Of a stretch of 21,572 nucleotides of DNA, positions 8,222-13,512 are shown one piece after another. The notes beneath the pieces are model-generated. The model was given only the letters and a program-made list of their open reading frames with translations, did no database searches and was not told the origin of the DNA. Location: NCBI GenBank assembly GCA_001820485.1, contig MHPU01000043.1:1991-23562 (forward strand), in the 5' to 3' direction. Position numbers and translations under genes: made by a program. Each line of letters opens with the position of its first letter. Position 1 is the first letter of the stretch. The stretch is from Candidatus Staskawiczbacteria bacterium RIFOXYD1_FULL_32_13. Lineage in GTDB: Bacteria; Patescibacteriota; Minisyncoccia; Minisyncoccales; Staskawiczbacteraceae.

Positions 8222-8710
8222 TTATTTTTCAACGAATCTTCCGTCTTCTAATTTCTGACATTTATCCCATATAAAAACACTGCCGTTCATTGCAACATAA
8301 ATTCCATTTTCTTTTACATTTAAAACTCCTATTGCTACGCCAATATTAAATTCGGCATCAGACTCTCTAAAACGCCACGGTTGCGAAGCACCAGTCAAAA
8401 CAATAACTTTATCAGTAATACTACTCAATGTTCTGGCTGTATCAATCATTGTATCAGTACCGTGAGTTATTAGAATTTTCTTTTCTTGCGCATTTTCACA
8501 AGCTTTTTTGACGATCTGCCTATCGTTATCATCCATATCAAGACTATCTTTTTCAAGTAGAGAATCAACACTATAATCAAAATTTAATCTAACTTTACTA
8601 TTTGTCAAAGATAGAATTGCAGGTTCTCCAAAAGAAAAATTATAAACACCCTTTTTCTCAGCATAAATTTTATCTATTGTTCCACCACATGTAAAAATTT
8701 TAATTTTCAT
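8222..8710 (-). CDS. Asparaginase N-terminal-domain protein
   Basis: This 162-residue protein matches only the first domain of type I/II L-asparaginases, which are usually about 330 residues. Both catalytic threonine motifs are present: TCGGTID (T11) and ITHGTDTMIDTA (T85, D86). TGASQPWRF corresponds to the core strand that follows. The second domain, which normally completes the dimer interface and substrate pocket, is missing, and a clear stop closes the frame without downstream homology. Stand-alone proteins of this size exist in other bacteria, so it may be a complete short form and not a wreck. It lies between lysS and asnS (36- and 4-base gaps), so it is co-transcribed with an enzyme that uses asparagine. 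Activity is uncertain. Confidence 0.8.
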   Translation of the reverse strand: MKIKIFTCGGTIDKIYAEKKGVYNFSFGEPAILSLTNSKVRLNFDYSVDSLLEKDSLDMDDNDRQIVKKACENAQEKKILITHGTDTMIDTARTLSSITDKVIVLTGASQPWRFRESDAEFNIGVAIGVLNVKENGIYVAMNGSVFIWDKCQKLEDGRFVEK

Positions 8711-8745
8711 ATTTTATTGAAATTAATGATAATTATTTTTAAAAT

Positions 8746-10242
8746 CTAATTCTTTGGGCGCATTAATGGGAAAATTTGACATTCGCGAGCTGGTTTGTCC
8801 ATTAAAAATGCAAACAATCTTTCAGATACTCCAAAACCGCAAGTTGGTGGCATGCCATGTTCCAAAGCTTCCACAAAATCTTTGTCATACATTTGAGCTT
8901 CAAGGTCCCCTTTATCTCTTAATTTTTGTTGCTCCGTGAATCTTTCTGCTTGATCAATTGGATCATTTAATTCTGAAAAACCTTTGCCATTTTCTGACCC
9001 ACCAATTATTACTTGAAATCTCTGTACTAAATCATTGTGACTCTCCATTCTTTTTGCCAAAGGTTCCATGGTTACAGGTACATTAATTAAAAACCCTGGA
9101 CCTGAAATATTTTTCCTACAATATTTCCAAAGATTATCAATAGCTCTTGTTATGTTAAAACCATTTTTATCATAATCAATTTTTAATTTTTGCAAAGCTT
9201 TTTCCATTTCAGACAAACTAGCTTCCAAAATATTTACTTTAGTATATTTGGCAATTGTAGAAACATAATCATATTTTTCCCACTTGCCGGAAAAATCTAC
9301 ATCAAAACCTCTAATTTTGAATTTGAGTGTGTTAAAAGTTTCTTCTATTATATATTTATACATTTCTTCAACAAACTTCATACCCTGCTCATAATCTGCA
9401 TATGCCCAATAAAATTCCATTTGTGTGTAGTCTTGTAAATGCTCTGCATCCATACCTTCATTTCTAAAAATCCTTCCTATTTCAAAGACTTTTTCAAAAC
9501 CAGCTACCATTAATTTTTTTTGCCACAATTCCCCAGCTGATATTCGTAAATACAAATCCATATCCATTGCATTATGATGTGTTGTAAATGGCCTTGCATC
9601 TGCTCCCCCAGGAGTAGATTCAAGCACAGGAGTTTCTACTTCCATAAAACCTTTTGAAAGTAAAAATTCACGCATTGATTGCCAAAAAATACTTCTTTTC
9701 TCTACCATATCTTTAACATCTTTGTTAAATAAAATATCTAAATATCTTTTTCTTAAACATTCTTCTACATCACAAAGACCATGCCATTTTTCTGGTAATG
9801 GCAGAAGTGCTTTTGAAAGCATTTTATAATCTTCTGCTTCAATAGTTTTTTCTCCTCTTTTTGTAATAAACAAAGTTCCTTTAATCTCTACAAAATCTGC
9901 AATATCAAAATTATCTATAAAAAATTTATAACCTGCTGGCCCAACTTTATCTTCTTTTATAATTACTTGAATATGATCGACTCCCGATGTCGATCGACTG
10001 CCATCTTTAATATCCAAAAATGTTGCTCCTCCATGACCACGCTGTGCCATAATTCTACCAGCTAAAACAATTTCTTGTAATGATCCATCTTTATCTGGGA
10101 TTGATAATTTATCAAAATTTTCTAAAGCTTCACAAATTCTATGAGTTCTTTTGGTTTTTGCAGGATAAGGCAAAATCCCAGCATGCTCTAATGCCTTTAA
10201 TTTGCCTAAACGAACTTTTCTTAATTCTTCAATTGTTGACAT
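8746..10242 (-). CDS. lysS: Lysine--tRNA ligase, class II
   Basis: The 498-residue class II synthetase charges tRNA-Lys. It has an N-terminal OB-fold anticodon-binding domain (about 55-150), then the catalytic core with TPGGADARPFTTHHNAMD (about 220-237), motif 2 FEIGRIFRNEGMDAEHLQDY, GFSELNDPIDQAERF, and motif 3 GFGVSERLFAFLMDK with the ending QIFPLMRPK. Motif 3 has SER where many bacterial LysRS have GIDR. A 21-base palindrome at 9975-9995 is in frame and encodes about seven extra residues (RSTSGVD, near 83-89) in the loop between FLDIKDGS and IQVIIKED of the OB fold, where E. coli LysRS is shorter. It has its own promoter (10270-10298) and leads the asparaginase-domain and asnS genes. Confidence 0.96.
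   Translation of the reverse strand: MSTIEELRKVRLGKLKALEHAGILPYPAKTKRTHRICEALENFDKLSIPDKDGSLQEIVLAGRIMAQRGHGGATFLDIKDGSRSTSGVDHIQVIIKEDKVGPAGYKFFIDNFDIADFVEIKGTLFITKRGEKTIEAEDYKMLSKALLPLPEKWHGLCDVEECLRKRYLDILFNKDVKDMVEKRSIFWQSMREFLLSKGFMEVETPVLESTPGGADARPFTTHHNAMDMDLYLRISAGELWQKKLMVAGFEKVFEIGRIFRNEGMDAEHLQDYTQMEFYWAYADYEQGMKFVEEMYKYIIEETFNTLKFKIRGFDVDFSGKWEKYDYVSTIAKYTKVNILEASLSEMEKALQKLKIDYDKNGFNITRAIDNLWKYCRKNISGPGFLINVPVTMEPLAKRMESHNDLVQRFQVIIGGSENGKGFSELNDPIDQAERFTEQQKLRDKGDLEAQMYDKDFVEALEHGMPPTCGFGVSERLFAFLMDKPARECQIFPLMRPKN
9975..9995. repeat. 21-base palindromic element in lysS (GATCGA family, copy 2)
   Basis: The plus strand reads GATCGAC, loop TCCCGAT, then GTCGATC, a perfect 7-7-7 hairpin. 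It is the same design as 2960-2980 with a compensated stem base. Its length is exactly seven codons, and the surrounding protein aligns with other LysRS if those codons are removed. Confidence 0.72.
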
Positions 10243-10269
10243 AAATTTTTATTAAAAGTTAATTATTTA

Positions 10270-10298
10270 ATATTACCCCCAAATTTAACATAAATCAA
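10270..10298 (-). promoter_or_regulatory. Promoter of lysS
   Basis: On the minus strand there is a -35 box TTGATT (10298-10293), a 17-base spacer, and a -10 box TAATAT (10275-10270). The start codon of lysS follows at 10242, leaving a short leader of about 20 bases. Confidence 0.6.
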
Positions 10299-10303
10299 GC
10301 ACG

Positions 10304-10344
10304 AAAAAAGGCCTTCGACGCGCATCATGCTTGTCTTGGCCCTT
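10304..10344 (-). terminator. Possible terminator after the small-gene pair
   Basis: Downstream of the second small gene, AAGGGCC can pair with GGCCTT (one bulge) around a loop of about 22 bases, and the stem is followed by six T residues at 10309-10304. The stem is short and the loop large, so this is tentative. Confidence 0.35.
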
Positions 10345-10347
10345 GTC

Positions 10348-10512
10348 TCAGAGGTGGAACATTTCTGCCCACACCTCTTGCACCTCCCGAACCCCGGGCT
10401 CATCTTCCAGTCGACGGAACGGTGGCACCTCACGAAGAGCTTCCTTTACTTTTTTGCCCTTCTTTTTTTTCTTTTCTTTTTTATCCTTTCTTTTTCTCTT
10501 TTTTGGGGACAT
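10348..10512 (-). CDS. Small lysine-rich protein of unknown function
   Basis: The ATG lies two bases after the stop of the preceding small gene, which suggests coupled translation. The 54-residue product starts MSPKKRKRKDKKEKKKKKGK. Within the first 23 residues almost all are lysine, arginine, aspartate or glutamate, giving a strongly basic tail that could bind nucleic acid or polyanions. The remainder (REVPPFRRLEDEPGVREVQE and after) is charged and could be helical. I recognise no family. The codons of the second half are far richer in G+C than neighbouring genes. A basic tail alone does not establish function, and the frame might be fortuitous downstream of a single real gene. The strict spacing to the upstream gene is the main support. 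Confidence 0.5.
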   Translation of the reverse strand: MSPKKRKRKDKKEKKKKKGKKVKEALREVPPFRRLEDEPGVREVQEVWAEMFHL

Positions 10513-10514
10513 AC

Positions 10515-10721
10515 CTAGTGCCCCTGCTGACCAGCCCGTTGTCGGGCATCGCGTCGAACCTCGAATCGTAGGGGGACGCCACCGCCCGTGGCCACGCTGA
10601 GGGTTAGTGGATGTGTGCGTTCCGCGAAGTGCTCTCGCGCGAATGCGTCCCCTTGGCCCAGGAACACCGCCCGAGCCAGAAAACTGGCATCCGCCAACTT
10701 TTCCACTGTCGTCTGATTCAT
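10515..10721 (-). CDS. Small G+C-rich orphan gene, 68 residues
   Basis: A textbook Shine-Dalgarno AAGGAG lies eight bases before the ATG at 10721, unlike nearly every other gene here. Upstream is a strong promoter (-35 TTGACA, 17-base spacer, -10 TATGAT). The product begins MNQTTVEKLADASFLARAVF and is soluble, with a helical-looking N-terminal half, an SVATGGGVPLRFEV strand-like middle and a basic, glutamine-rich end. By count the frame is 63% G+C, whereas the flanking genes are visibly A+T-rich, so it is probably acquired from elsewhere or under unusual constraint. I do not recognise it. It follows the sod operon on the same strand and is separated from it by a terminator hairpin. A dyad, GACAATAATTGTC, lies in its leader. 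Confidence 0.65.
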   Translation of the reverse strand: MNQTTVEKLADASFLARAVFLGQGDAFAREHFAERTHPLTLSVATGGGVPLRFEVRRDARQRAGQQGH

Positions 10722-10754
10722 GTCTCGCCCTCCTTGAGCGAAAAAGAAAAAACT

Positions 10755-10767
10755 GACAATAATTGTC
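10755..10767. promoter_or_regulatory. Dyad in the leader of the 68-residue gene, possible operator
   Basis: GACAATAATTGTC is a perfect 6-1-6 palindrome between the promoter and the Shine-Dalgarno sequence. Its core AATTATTGT (minus strand) recurs upstream of perR, where the minus strand reads AATAATTATTGTTAATAA. Fur/PerR boxes are A+T-rich dyads of this kind, so shared control is possible, but chance matches are frequent in A+T-rich DNA. Confidence 0.35.
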
Positions 10768-10799
10768 GAAGGGCAACCACACCCTTGACATCTATAAAT

Positions 10800-10828
10800 A
10801 TCATATCACAATAAAAAACTGCTGTCAA
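10800..10828 (-). promoter_or_regulatory. Strong promoter of the small-gene pair
   Basis: The minus strand has TTGACA (10828-10823), exactly 17 bases, then TATGAT (10805-10800). The -35 box occupies the loop and part of the stem of the terminator hairpin at 10813-10840, so one stretch of DNA both ends sod transcription and starts the next unit. Confidence 0.8.
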
Positions 10829-10840
10829 CAGCAGTTTTTT
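10813..10840 (-). terminator. Terminator of the perR-sod operon
   Basis: A perfect 12-bp stem (AAAAAACTGCTG / CAGCAGTTTTTT) with a 4-base loop lies 29 bases beyond the sod stop codon. A-run and T-run flanks make it able to act in both directions. Confidence 0.85.
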
Positions 10841-10850
10841 AAAAATCATT

Positions 10851-10889
10851 AATCTGTGTGAATCTGTTTTTAAATCTGTGTGAATCTGT
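10851..10889. repeat. Direct repeat at the 3' end of sod
   Basis: Two identical 17-base copies of AATCTGTGTGAATCTGT occur at 10851-10867 and 10873-10889, with period 22. The second copy lies inside the sod frame and encodes its last residues (HRFTQI). The sod stop codon sits between the copies. Confidence 0.85.
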
Positions 10890-11481
10890 GGTTTACTTCT
10901 TGCCAATTTACAATATTCCACCAATTTTCTACAAACTTAGCTCTATCATTTTTATAATCTAAATAATAACTATGTTCCCATACATCTAAAGCAAGTAAAA
11001 TTTTCTGTTCTGGATAAAGATTTACATTATGCTTTTCAATTTGAATTATATTTAAATTTCCATGTTCTTTATGCCAAGTTAATAAAGCCCAACCAGATCC
11101 CTCCACTGACTTTGCTGTTTCAGAAAATTCTTTTTTAAATCTATCAAAACCACCAAAATCTTTTTCTATTTGTTCTGAAATTTTTGGAGTATCTTTTATG
11201 CTCGGCTTATTTTTACCAGAAGATTCTGGAGCCATTATTTTCCAAAATATTTCATGCAAAATATGACCCGCTATATTAAAAGATAATGCCTTTGAAATAG
11301 ACTTAAAATCTAATTCCAAATTATTTTTTCTGGCATCTTCTAACTTTGTAATTAAATCATTAGCAGAATTTACATAAGCTTGATGATGTTTTGTATGATG
11401 CAAAATCAAAACTTGTTCTGACATATAAGGTTCTAAAGCATTGTACTCATATAGCAAATTTGGTAAATTATATTTTTCCAT
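10870..11481 (-). CDS. sod: Superoxide dismutase (Fe/Mn family)
   Basis: The 203-residue protein is a full-length Fe/Mn superoxide dismutase, which converts superoxide to oxygen and hydrogen peroxide in the cytoplasm. The four metal ligands are identifiable by alignment to E. coli SodB: H28 in ILHHTKHHQAYV, H76 in GHILHEIFW, and D166 and H170 in LDVWEHSYYLDY. GSGWALLTW is the usual core segment. The metal (Fe, Mn or either) cannot be decided by eye. The last residues come from a direct repeat (10873-10889) and are probably a recent tail. It is third in a perR, glycyl-radical-protein, sod series. A 96-base gap with an inverted repeat separates it from the second gene. Confidence 0.95.
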   Translation of the reverse strand: MEKYNLPNLLYEYNALEPYMSEQVLILHHTKHHQAYVNSANDLITKLEDARKNNLELDFKSISKALSFNIAGHILHEIFWKIMAPESSGKNKPSIKDTPKISEQIEKDFGGFDRFKKEFSETAKSVEGSGWALLTWHKEHGNLNIIQIEKHNVNLYPEQKILLALDVWEHSYYLDYKNDRAKFVENWWNIVNWQEVNHRFTQI

Positions 11482-11484
11482 AAA

Positions 11485-11570
11485 ATTTAGAAAATAGTAA
11501 ATAGTAAATAGAAAATAGAATCAACAAAAATGCTGACGTTCTATTTTCTACTTTCTATTTTCTAGCTTCT
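11485..11570. repeat. A+T-rich inverted repeat between the glycyl-radical protein gene and sod
   Basis: The arms are variants of ATTTTCTACTTTCTATTTTC on one side and GAAAATAG/TAGTAAATAG repeats on the other, about 30 bases each, around a loop containing AACAAAAATGCTGACG. In the transcript they would form a long weak hairpin ahead of the sod start. No gene was seen here. Confidence 0.6.
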
Positions 11571-11577
11571 GATAGAA

Positions 11578-11883
11578 TTAACATCCGCAACTCTCTCCAC
11601 TTGGCATCACGTATTCTTGTCTCTCATTATATTCTTGCTTTTTACCATTGTTCCATTGCTGAACCGGTCTTATATATCCTACAACTCTTGAATAAACTTC
11701 ACACTTTTGGAAGTTTGTTAAAGATGAACTTTTGGCATAGCAATCATTACACTTAAAAACACTTATTTTTTCTTCATTGTGCATATATGCCAAATAAAAT
11801 CCATTTTCTATATTTTTGCCATTAATTACAATTTCTTTATTGCAATCATGACATTTATTTTTTACATTTGTTGCAAATTCCAT
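11578..11883 (-). CDS. Zinc-ribbon protein with an NrdD-type glycyl-radical tail
   Basis: The 101-residue protein has two CxxC pairs (C11/C14 and C45/C48) that could bind one zinc. They are followed by KCEVYSRVVGYIRPVQQWNN and GKKQEYNERQEYV (60-92). The second part matches, from memory, the C-terminal end of class III anaerobic ribonucleotide reductase (NrdD). There, four cysteines bind zinc and the glycine in the R-V-x-G-Y segment carries the radical; here that would be G69. Full NrdD is over 600 residues, so only the tail is present, on a short carrier ending SCGC. The gene starts inside the last 29 bases of perR and is followed by sod. It may be a spare part replacing oxygen-cleaved radical domains, as E. 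coli YfiD/GrcA does for pyruvate formate-lyase. A degraded or repurposed remnant is the alternative. Confidence 0.7.
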   Translation of the reverse strand: MEFATNVKNKCHDCNKEIVINGKNIENGFYLAYMHNEEKISVFKCNDCYAKSSSLTNFQKCEVYSRVVGYIRPVQQWNNGKKQEYNERQEYVMPSGESCGC

Positions 11884-12253
11884 AAAAATATATCATATAA
11901 CCATTAATTTTTCCGACCTTTATCTTTTGATTTTTTATAACACTACAATTTGAACATTCATTTAAAATATCATAAACACCTTCGCACTTATTGCATATAA
12001 AATGAGCGTGCATTGAAATATCTCCATCAAAATGTGCTGTATTTTTTGATAAAATAATTTGTGCCTCGTTTTTATCTTTTAGATTATTTAATATTCGATA
12101 AACTGTAGCTTGACTTATTTGTGGAAGTTTCTTTCTAACTTCTCTATAAACATCATCGGCTGTAGGATGAGTCTTAACTCCCTTTAAATAATTTAAAATT
12201 ATTCTCTTTTGAGAAGTTGTTCTTTCTAAAATATTTTTTATTGTTTTGACCAT
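11855..12253 (-). CDS. perR: PerR-type regulator of the Fur family
   Basis: Starting at the ATG at 12253 and not at an upstream TTG, the protein has 132 residues, the normal Fur-family length. It has a winged-helix DNA-binding domain (SQATVYRILNNL at 47-58) and a C-terminal dimerisation domain with a four-cysteine zinc site (C87/C90 and C127/C130). All five residues that bind the regulatory metal in B. subtilis PerR align: H29, D76, H82, H84 and D95. Aspartates at the second and fifth positions fit PerR better than Fur. PerR senses peroxide by metal-catalysed histidine oxidation and represses defence genes. The downstream glycyl-radical protein and sod genes fit that job. Two TTTATTAACA repeats in its leader suggest self-control. 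Fur-like iron sensing remains possible. Confidence 0.88.
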   Translation of the reverse strand: MVKTIKNILERTTSQKRIILNYLKGVKTHPTADDVYREVRKKLPQISQATVYRILNNLKDKNEAQIILSKNTAHFDGDISMHAHFICNKCEGVYDILNECSNCSVIKNQKIKVGKINGYMIYFYGICNKCKK

Positions 12254-12254
12254 A

Positions 12255-12303
12255 TTTATTAACACATTTACTAATTTTACACAGTTTATTAACAATAATT
12301 ATT
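12255..12303. promoter_or_regulatory. Possible operator in the perR leader
   Basis: The decamer TTTATTAACA occurs at 12255-12264 and 12285-12294, exactly 30 bases apart (about three helical turns), between the predicted transcription start and the perR ATG. The palindrome AATAATTATT follows at 12294-12303. The arrangement fits an autoregulatory site, but the DNA is very A+T-rich. Confidence 0.45.
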
Positions 12304-12315
12304 CCTAGTAAATAT

Positions 12316-12344
12316 ATCTTATTATTAATAATAAAGCGTGTCAA
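12316..12344 (-). promoter_or_regulatory. Promoter of the perR-sod operon
   Basis: The minus strand carries TTGACA (12344-12339), 17 bases, and TAAGAT (12321-12316). The sequence TATTGACACG and the AATAAGAT box are shared with the rRNA promoter at 21476-21504. The remainder of 12296-12390 holds no gene. Confidence 0.8.
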
Positions 12345-12390
12345 TAGTAGCGCAATAGCCCATCTGTGAATAACTTTTTTTATCTAAAAT

Positions 12391-13095
12391 TTACAAATAT
12401 TTTTGCCAAGATTCAGGCAAATCAATAGATATTTTTTTAATTTCATCTTTAGTGGCCAATTTAAACTCAATATCAGTGGCACATAAAGCAATAGCGCTAT
12501 TATCTTTCCAATCTGGCATATTAGTTTGAGAATATTTTCTATCTCCTAAAATTGGATTTCCCATTTCTGCCATTTGCACTCTTATTTGATGGAATCTTCC
12601 GGTTTTTGGCAAAATCTTCAAAAGCGAAAACTTTCCATTACTTTTTACTACTTCATAAGAAAGTTCTGCTGTTCTAGTTTTAGTTGCTTTTTTAATTTCA
12701 GCCAAAAGTTCCTCATCTGTTTTATTAGTAAAACCTTCAGCAAAAAATGAAATTTTATTTATTTTTTCTTTCAAATCCCCTTTTTCATTTTTTAATTTTC
12801 CCAATACAATTGCATGATAAGTTTTTTGAATTGTATGTTCTCTAAATTGTTCCGACAACCTGCTTGCCCCTTTTGAAGTTTTGGCAAACAAAACAATTCC
12901 TGTAACTGGCTTATCTAATCTATGAACAAGTCCAAGAAATACGTTTCCCGGTTTTTGATACTTTTCTTTTAAATAATTTTTAACTTCATCAAACAAAGAA
13001 ACATCTCCCGAACCATCGCTCTGAGTTAAAACTCCTGAGGGTTTTAACACTGCAATTATATGATTATCCTCGTATAAAACTTTAATATCTTTCAT
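12391..13095 (-). CDS. RluA-family 23S rRNA pseudouridine synthase
   Basis: This 234-residue enzyme converts specific uridines to pseudouridine in RNA. The catalytic aspartate is D61 in LVHRLDKPVTGIVLFAKT, the RluA-family signature. Further family marks are YHAIVLGK and the KTGRFHQIRVQMAEMGNPIL block with GDRKY (about residues 163-189). There is no N-terminal S4 domain, so it resembles short RluA/RluC-like forms, and the exact target uridine is unknown. Its start overlaps the end of the preceding 109-aa gene by 14 bases, in a stretch that contains a palindrome at 13107-13123 just upstream. It is therefore probably translated after that gene. Confidence 0.92.
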   Translation of the reverse strand: MKDIKVLYEDNHIIAVLKPSGVLTQSDGSGDVSLFDEVKNYLKEKYQKPGNVFLGLVHRLDKPVTGIVLFAKTSKGASRLSEQFREHTIQKTYHAIVLGKLKNEKGDLKEKINKISFFAEGFTNKTDEELLAEIKKATKTRTAELSYEVVKSNGKFSLLKILPKTGRFHQIRVQMAEMGNPILGDRKYSQTNMPDWKDNSAIALCATDIEFKLATKDEIKKISIDLPESWQKYL

Positions 13096-13411
13096 TGTTT
13101 TGCCTGTCCGCCAAATTGGCGGATAAAATTTGTTTTATTCGTAAAGCTTCGTCTTCAATTACTGGCCCAAAATATTCTCCGTTATGGGCGTGAGTACCTT
13201 GATAAATTGGTTGTTTTTGATCTAAATGCAAACTAAAAGTAAAATCATAGCCTTGCTGTTTTAAATAAACATGAAATCTGGGATAATGATTTCCCGAAAG
13301 TTTTCTAACAATATTATAAACATTACTGCTTTCTGCGCCCAACATTAAATAACCAATTCTTCTGGATATATTTAAAGCATTATCTTGTAAATTTTTTATT
13401 ATAAAATCCAT
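13082..13411 (-). CDS. Conserved-looking small protein of unknown function, 109 residues
   Basis: I do not recognise a named family. The protein is soluble and compact, with an N-terminal helical part (MDFIIKNLQDNALNISRRIG) and a strand-rich part (FHVYLKQQGYDFTFSLHLDQ). A THAHNGEYFGPVIEDEALRI segment follows, whose histidines and acidic residues could contribute to a site; that last point is speculation. Similar proteins occur in other Patescibacteria as far as I recall. The last residues (SANLAD and beyond) are encoded by a perfect palindrome at 13107-13123, so the C-terminal tail is probably repeat-derived. It overlaps the pseudouridine synthase gene start by 14 bases and follows mrdA after 88 bases. 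Confidence 0.75.
   Translation of the reverse strand: MDFIIKNLQDNALNISRRIGYLMLGAESSNVYNIVRKLSGNHYPRFHVYLKQQGYDFTFSLHLDQKQPIYQGTHAHNGEYFGPVIEDEALRIKQILSANLADRQNNERY
13107..13123. repeat. Palindromic repeat at the end of the 109-residue gene
   Basis: TCCGCCAAATTGGCGGA is a perfect 8-1-8 palindrome in the coding frame. It encodes SANLAD just before the stop codon and lies directly upstream of the pseudouridine synthase start. Confidence 0.8.
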
Positions 13412-13417
13412 AATGTG

Positions 13418-13512
13418 AAAAATTACAAATTACAAGCACCAAATTACAAACACGAAATTTTTATTTGTGATTTGGAATTTGTGATTTGTGATTTCCAGTC
13501 TAACGAGACTGG
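13418..13512. repeat. Repeats between mrdA and the 109-residue gene
   Basis: AAATTACAAATTACAAGC/AAATTACAAACACGAAATT is followed by ATTTGTGATTTGG/AATTTGTGATTTGTGATTT, the complementary sense of the same unit, so the stretch can fold on itself. At 13495-13512 is a perfect CCAGTC/GACTGG hairpin with loop TAACGA that includes the mrdA stop codon and encodes its last residues (QSR). No gene was seen. Confidence 0.65.

Noticed and set aside
8218..8232. TTG start for asnS
   Set aside because: The ATG five codons later gives the normal AsnRS N-terminus and avoids overlapping the preceding stop codon.
10348..10791. A 147-codon minus-strand frame
   Set aside because: Its first two-thirds overlap the better supported 68-residue gene in another frame. 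Only the last 54 codons, starting at 10512, look like a gene.
10327..10814. Plus-strand frames over the G+C-rich islet (10327-10518, 10331-10600, 10611-10814)
   Set aside because: These are opposite-strand shadows. The polyphenylalanine and proline runs come from the lysine-rich gene read backwards, and only the minus strand has a promoter and Shine-Dalgarno sequence.
12254..12295. TTG start for perR, giving 146 residues
   Set aside because: The extra 14 residues have no counterpart in the family and would cover the likely operator repeats.
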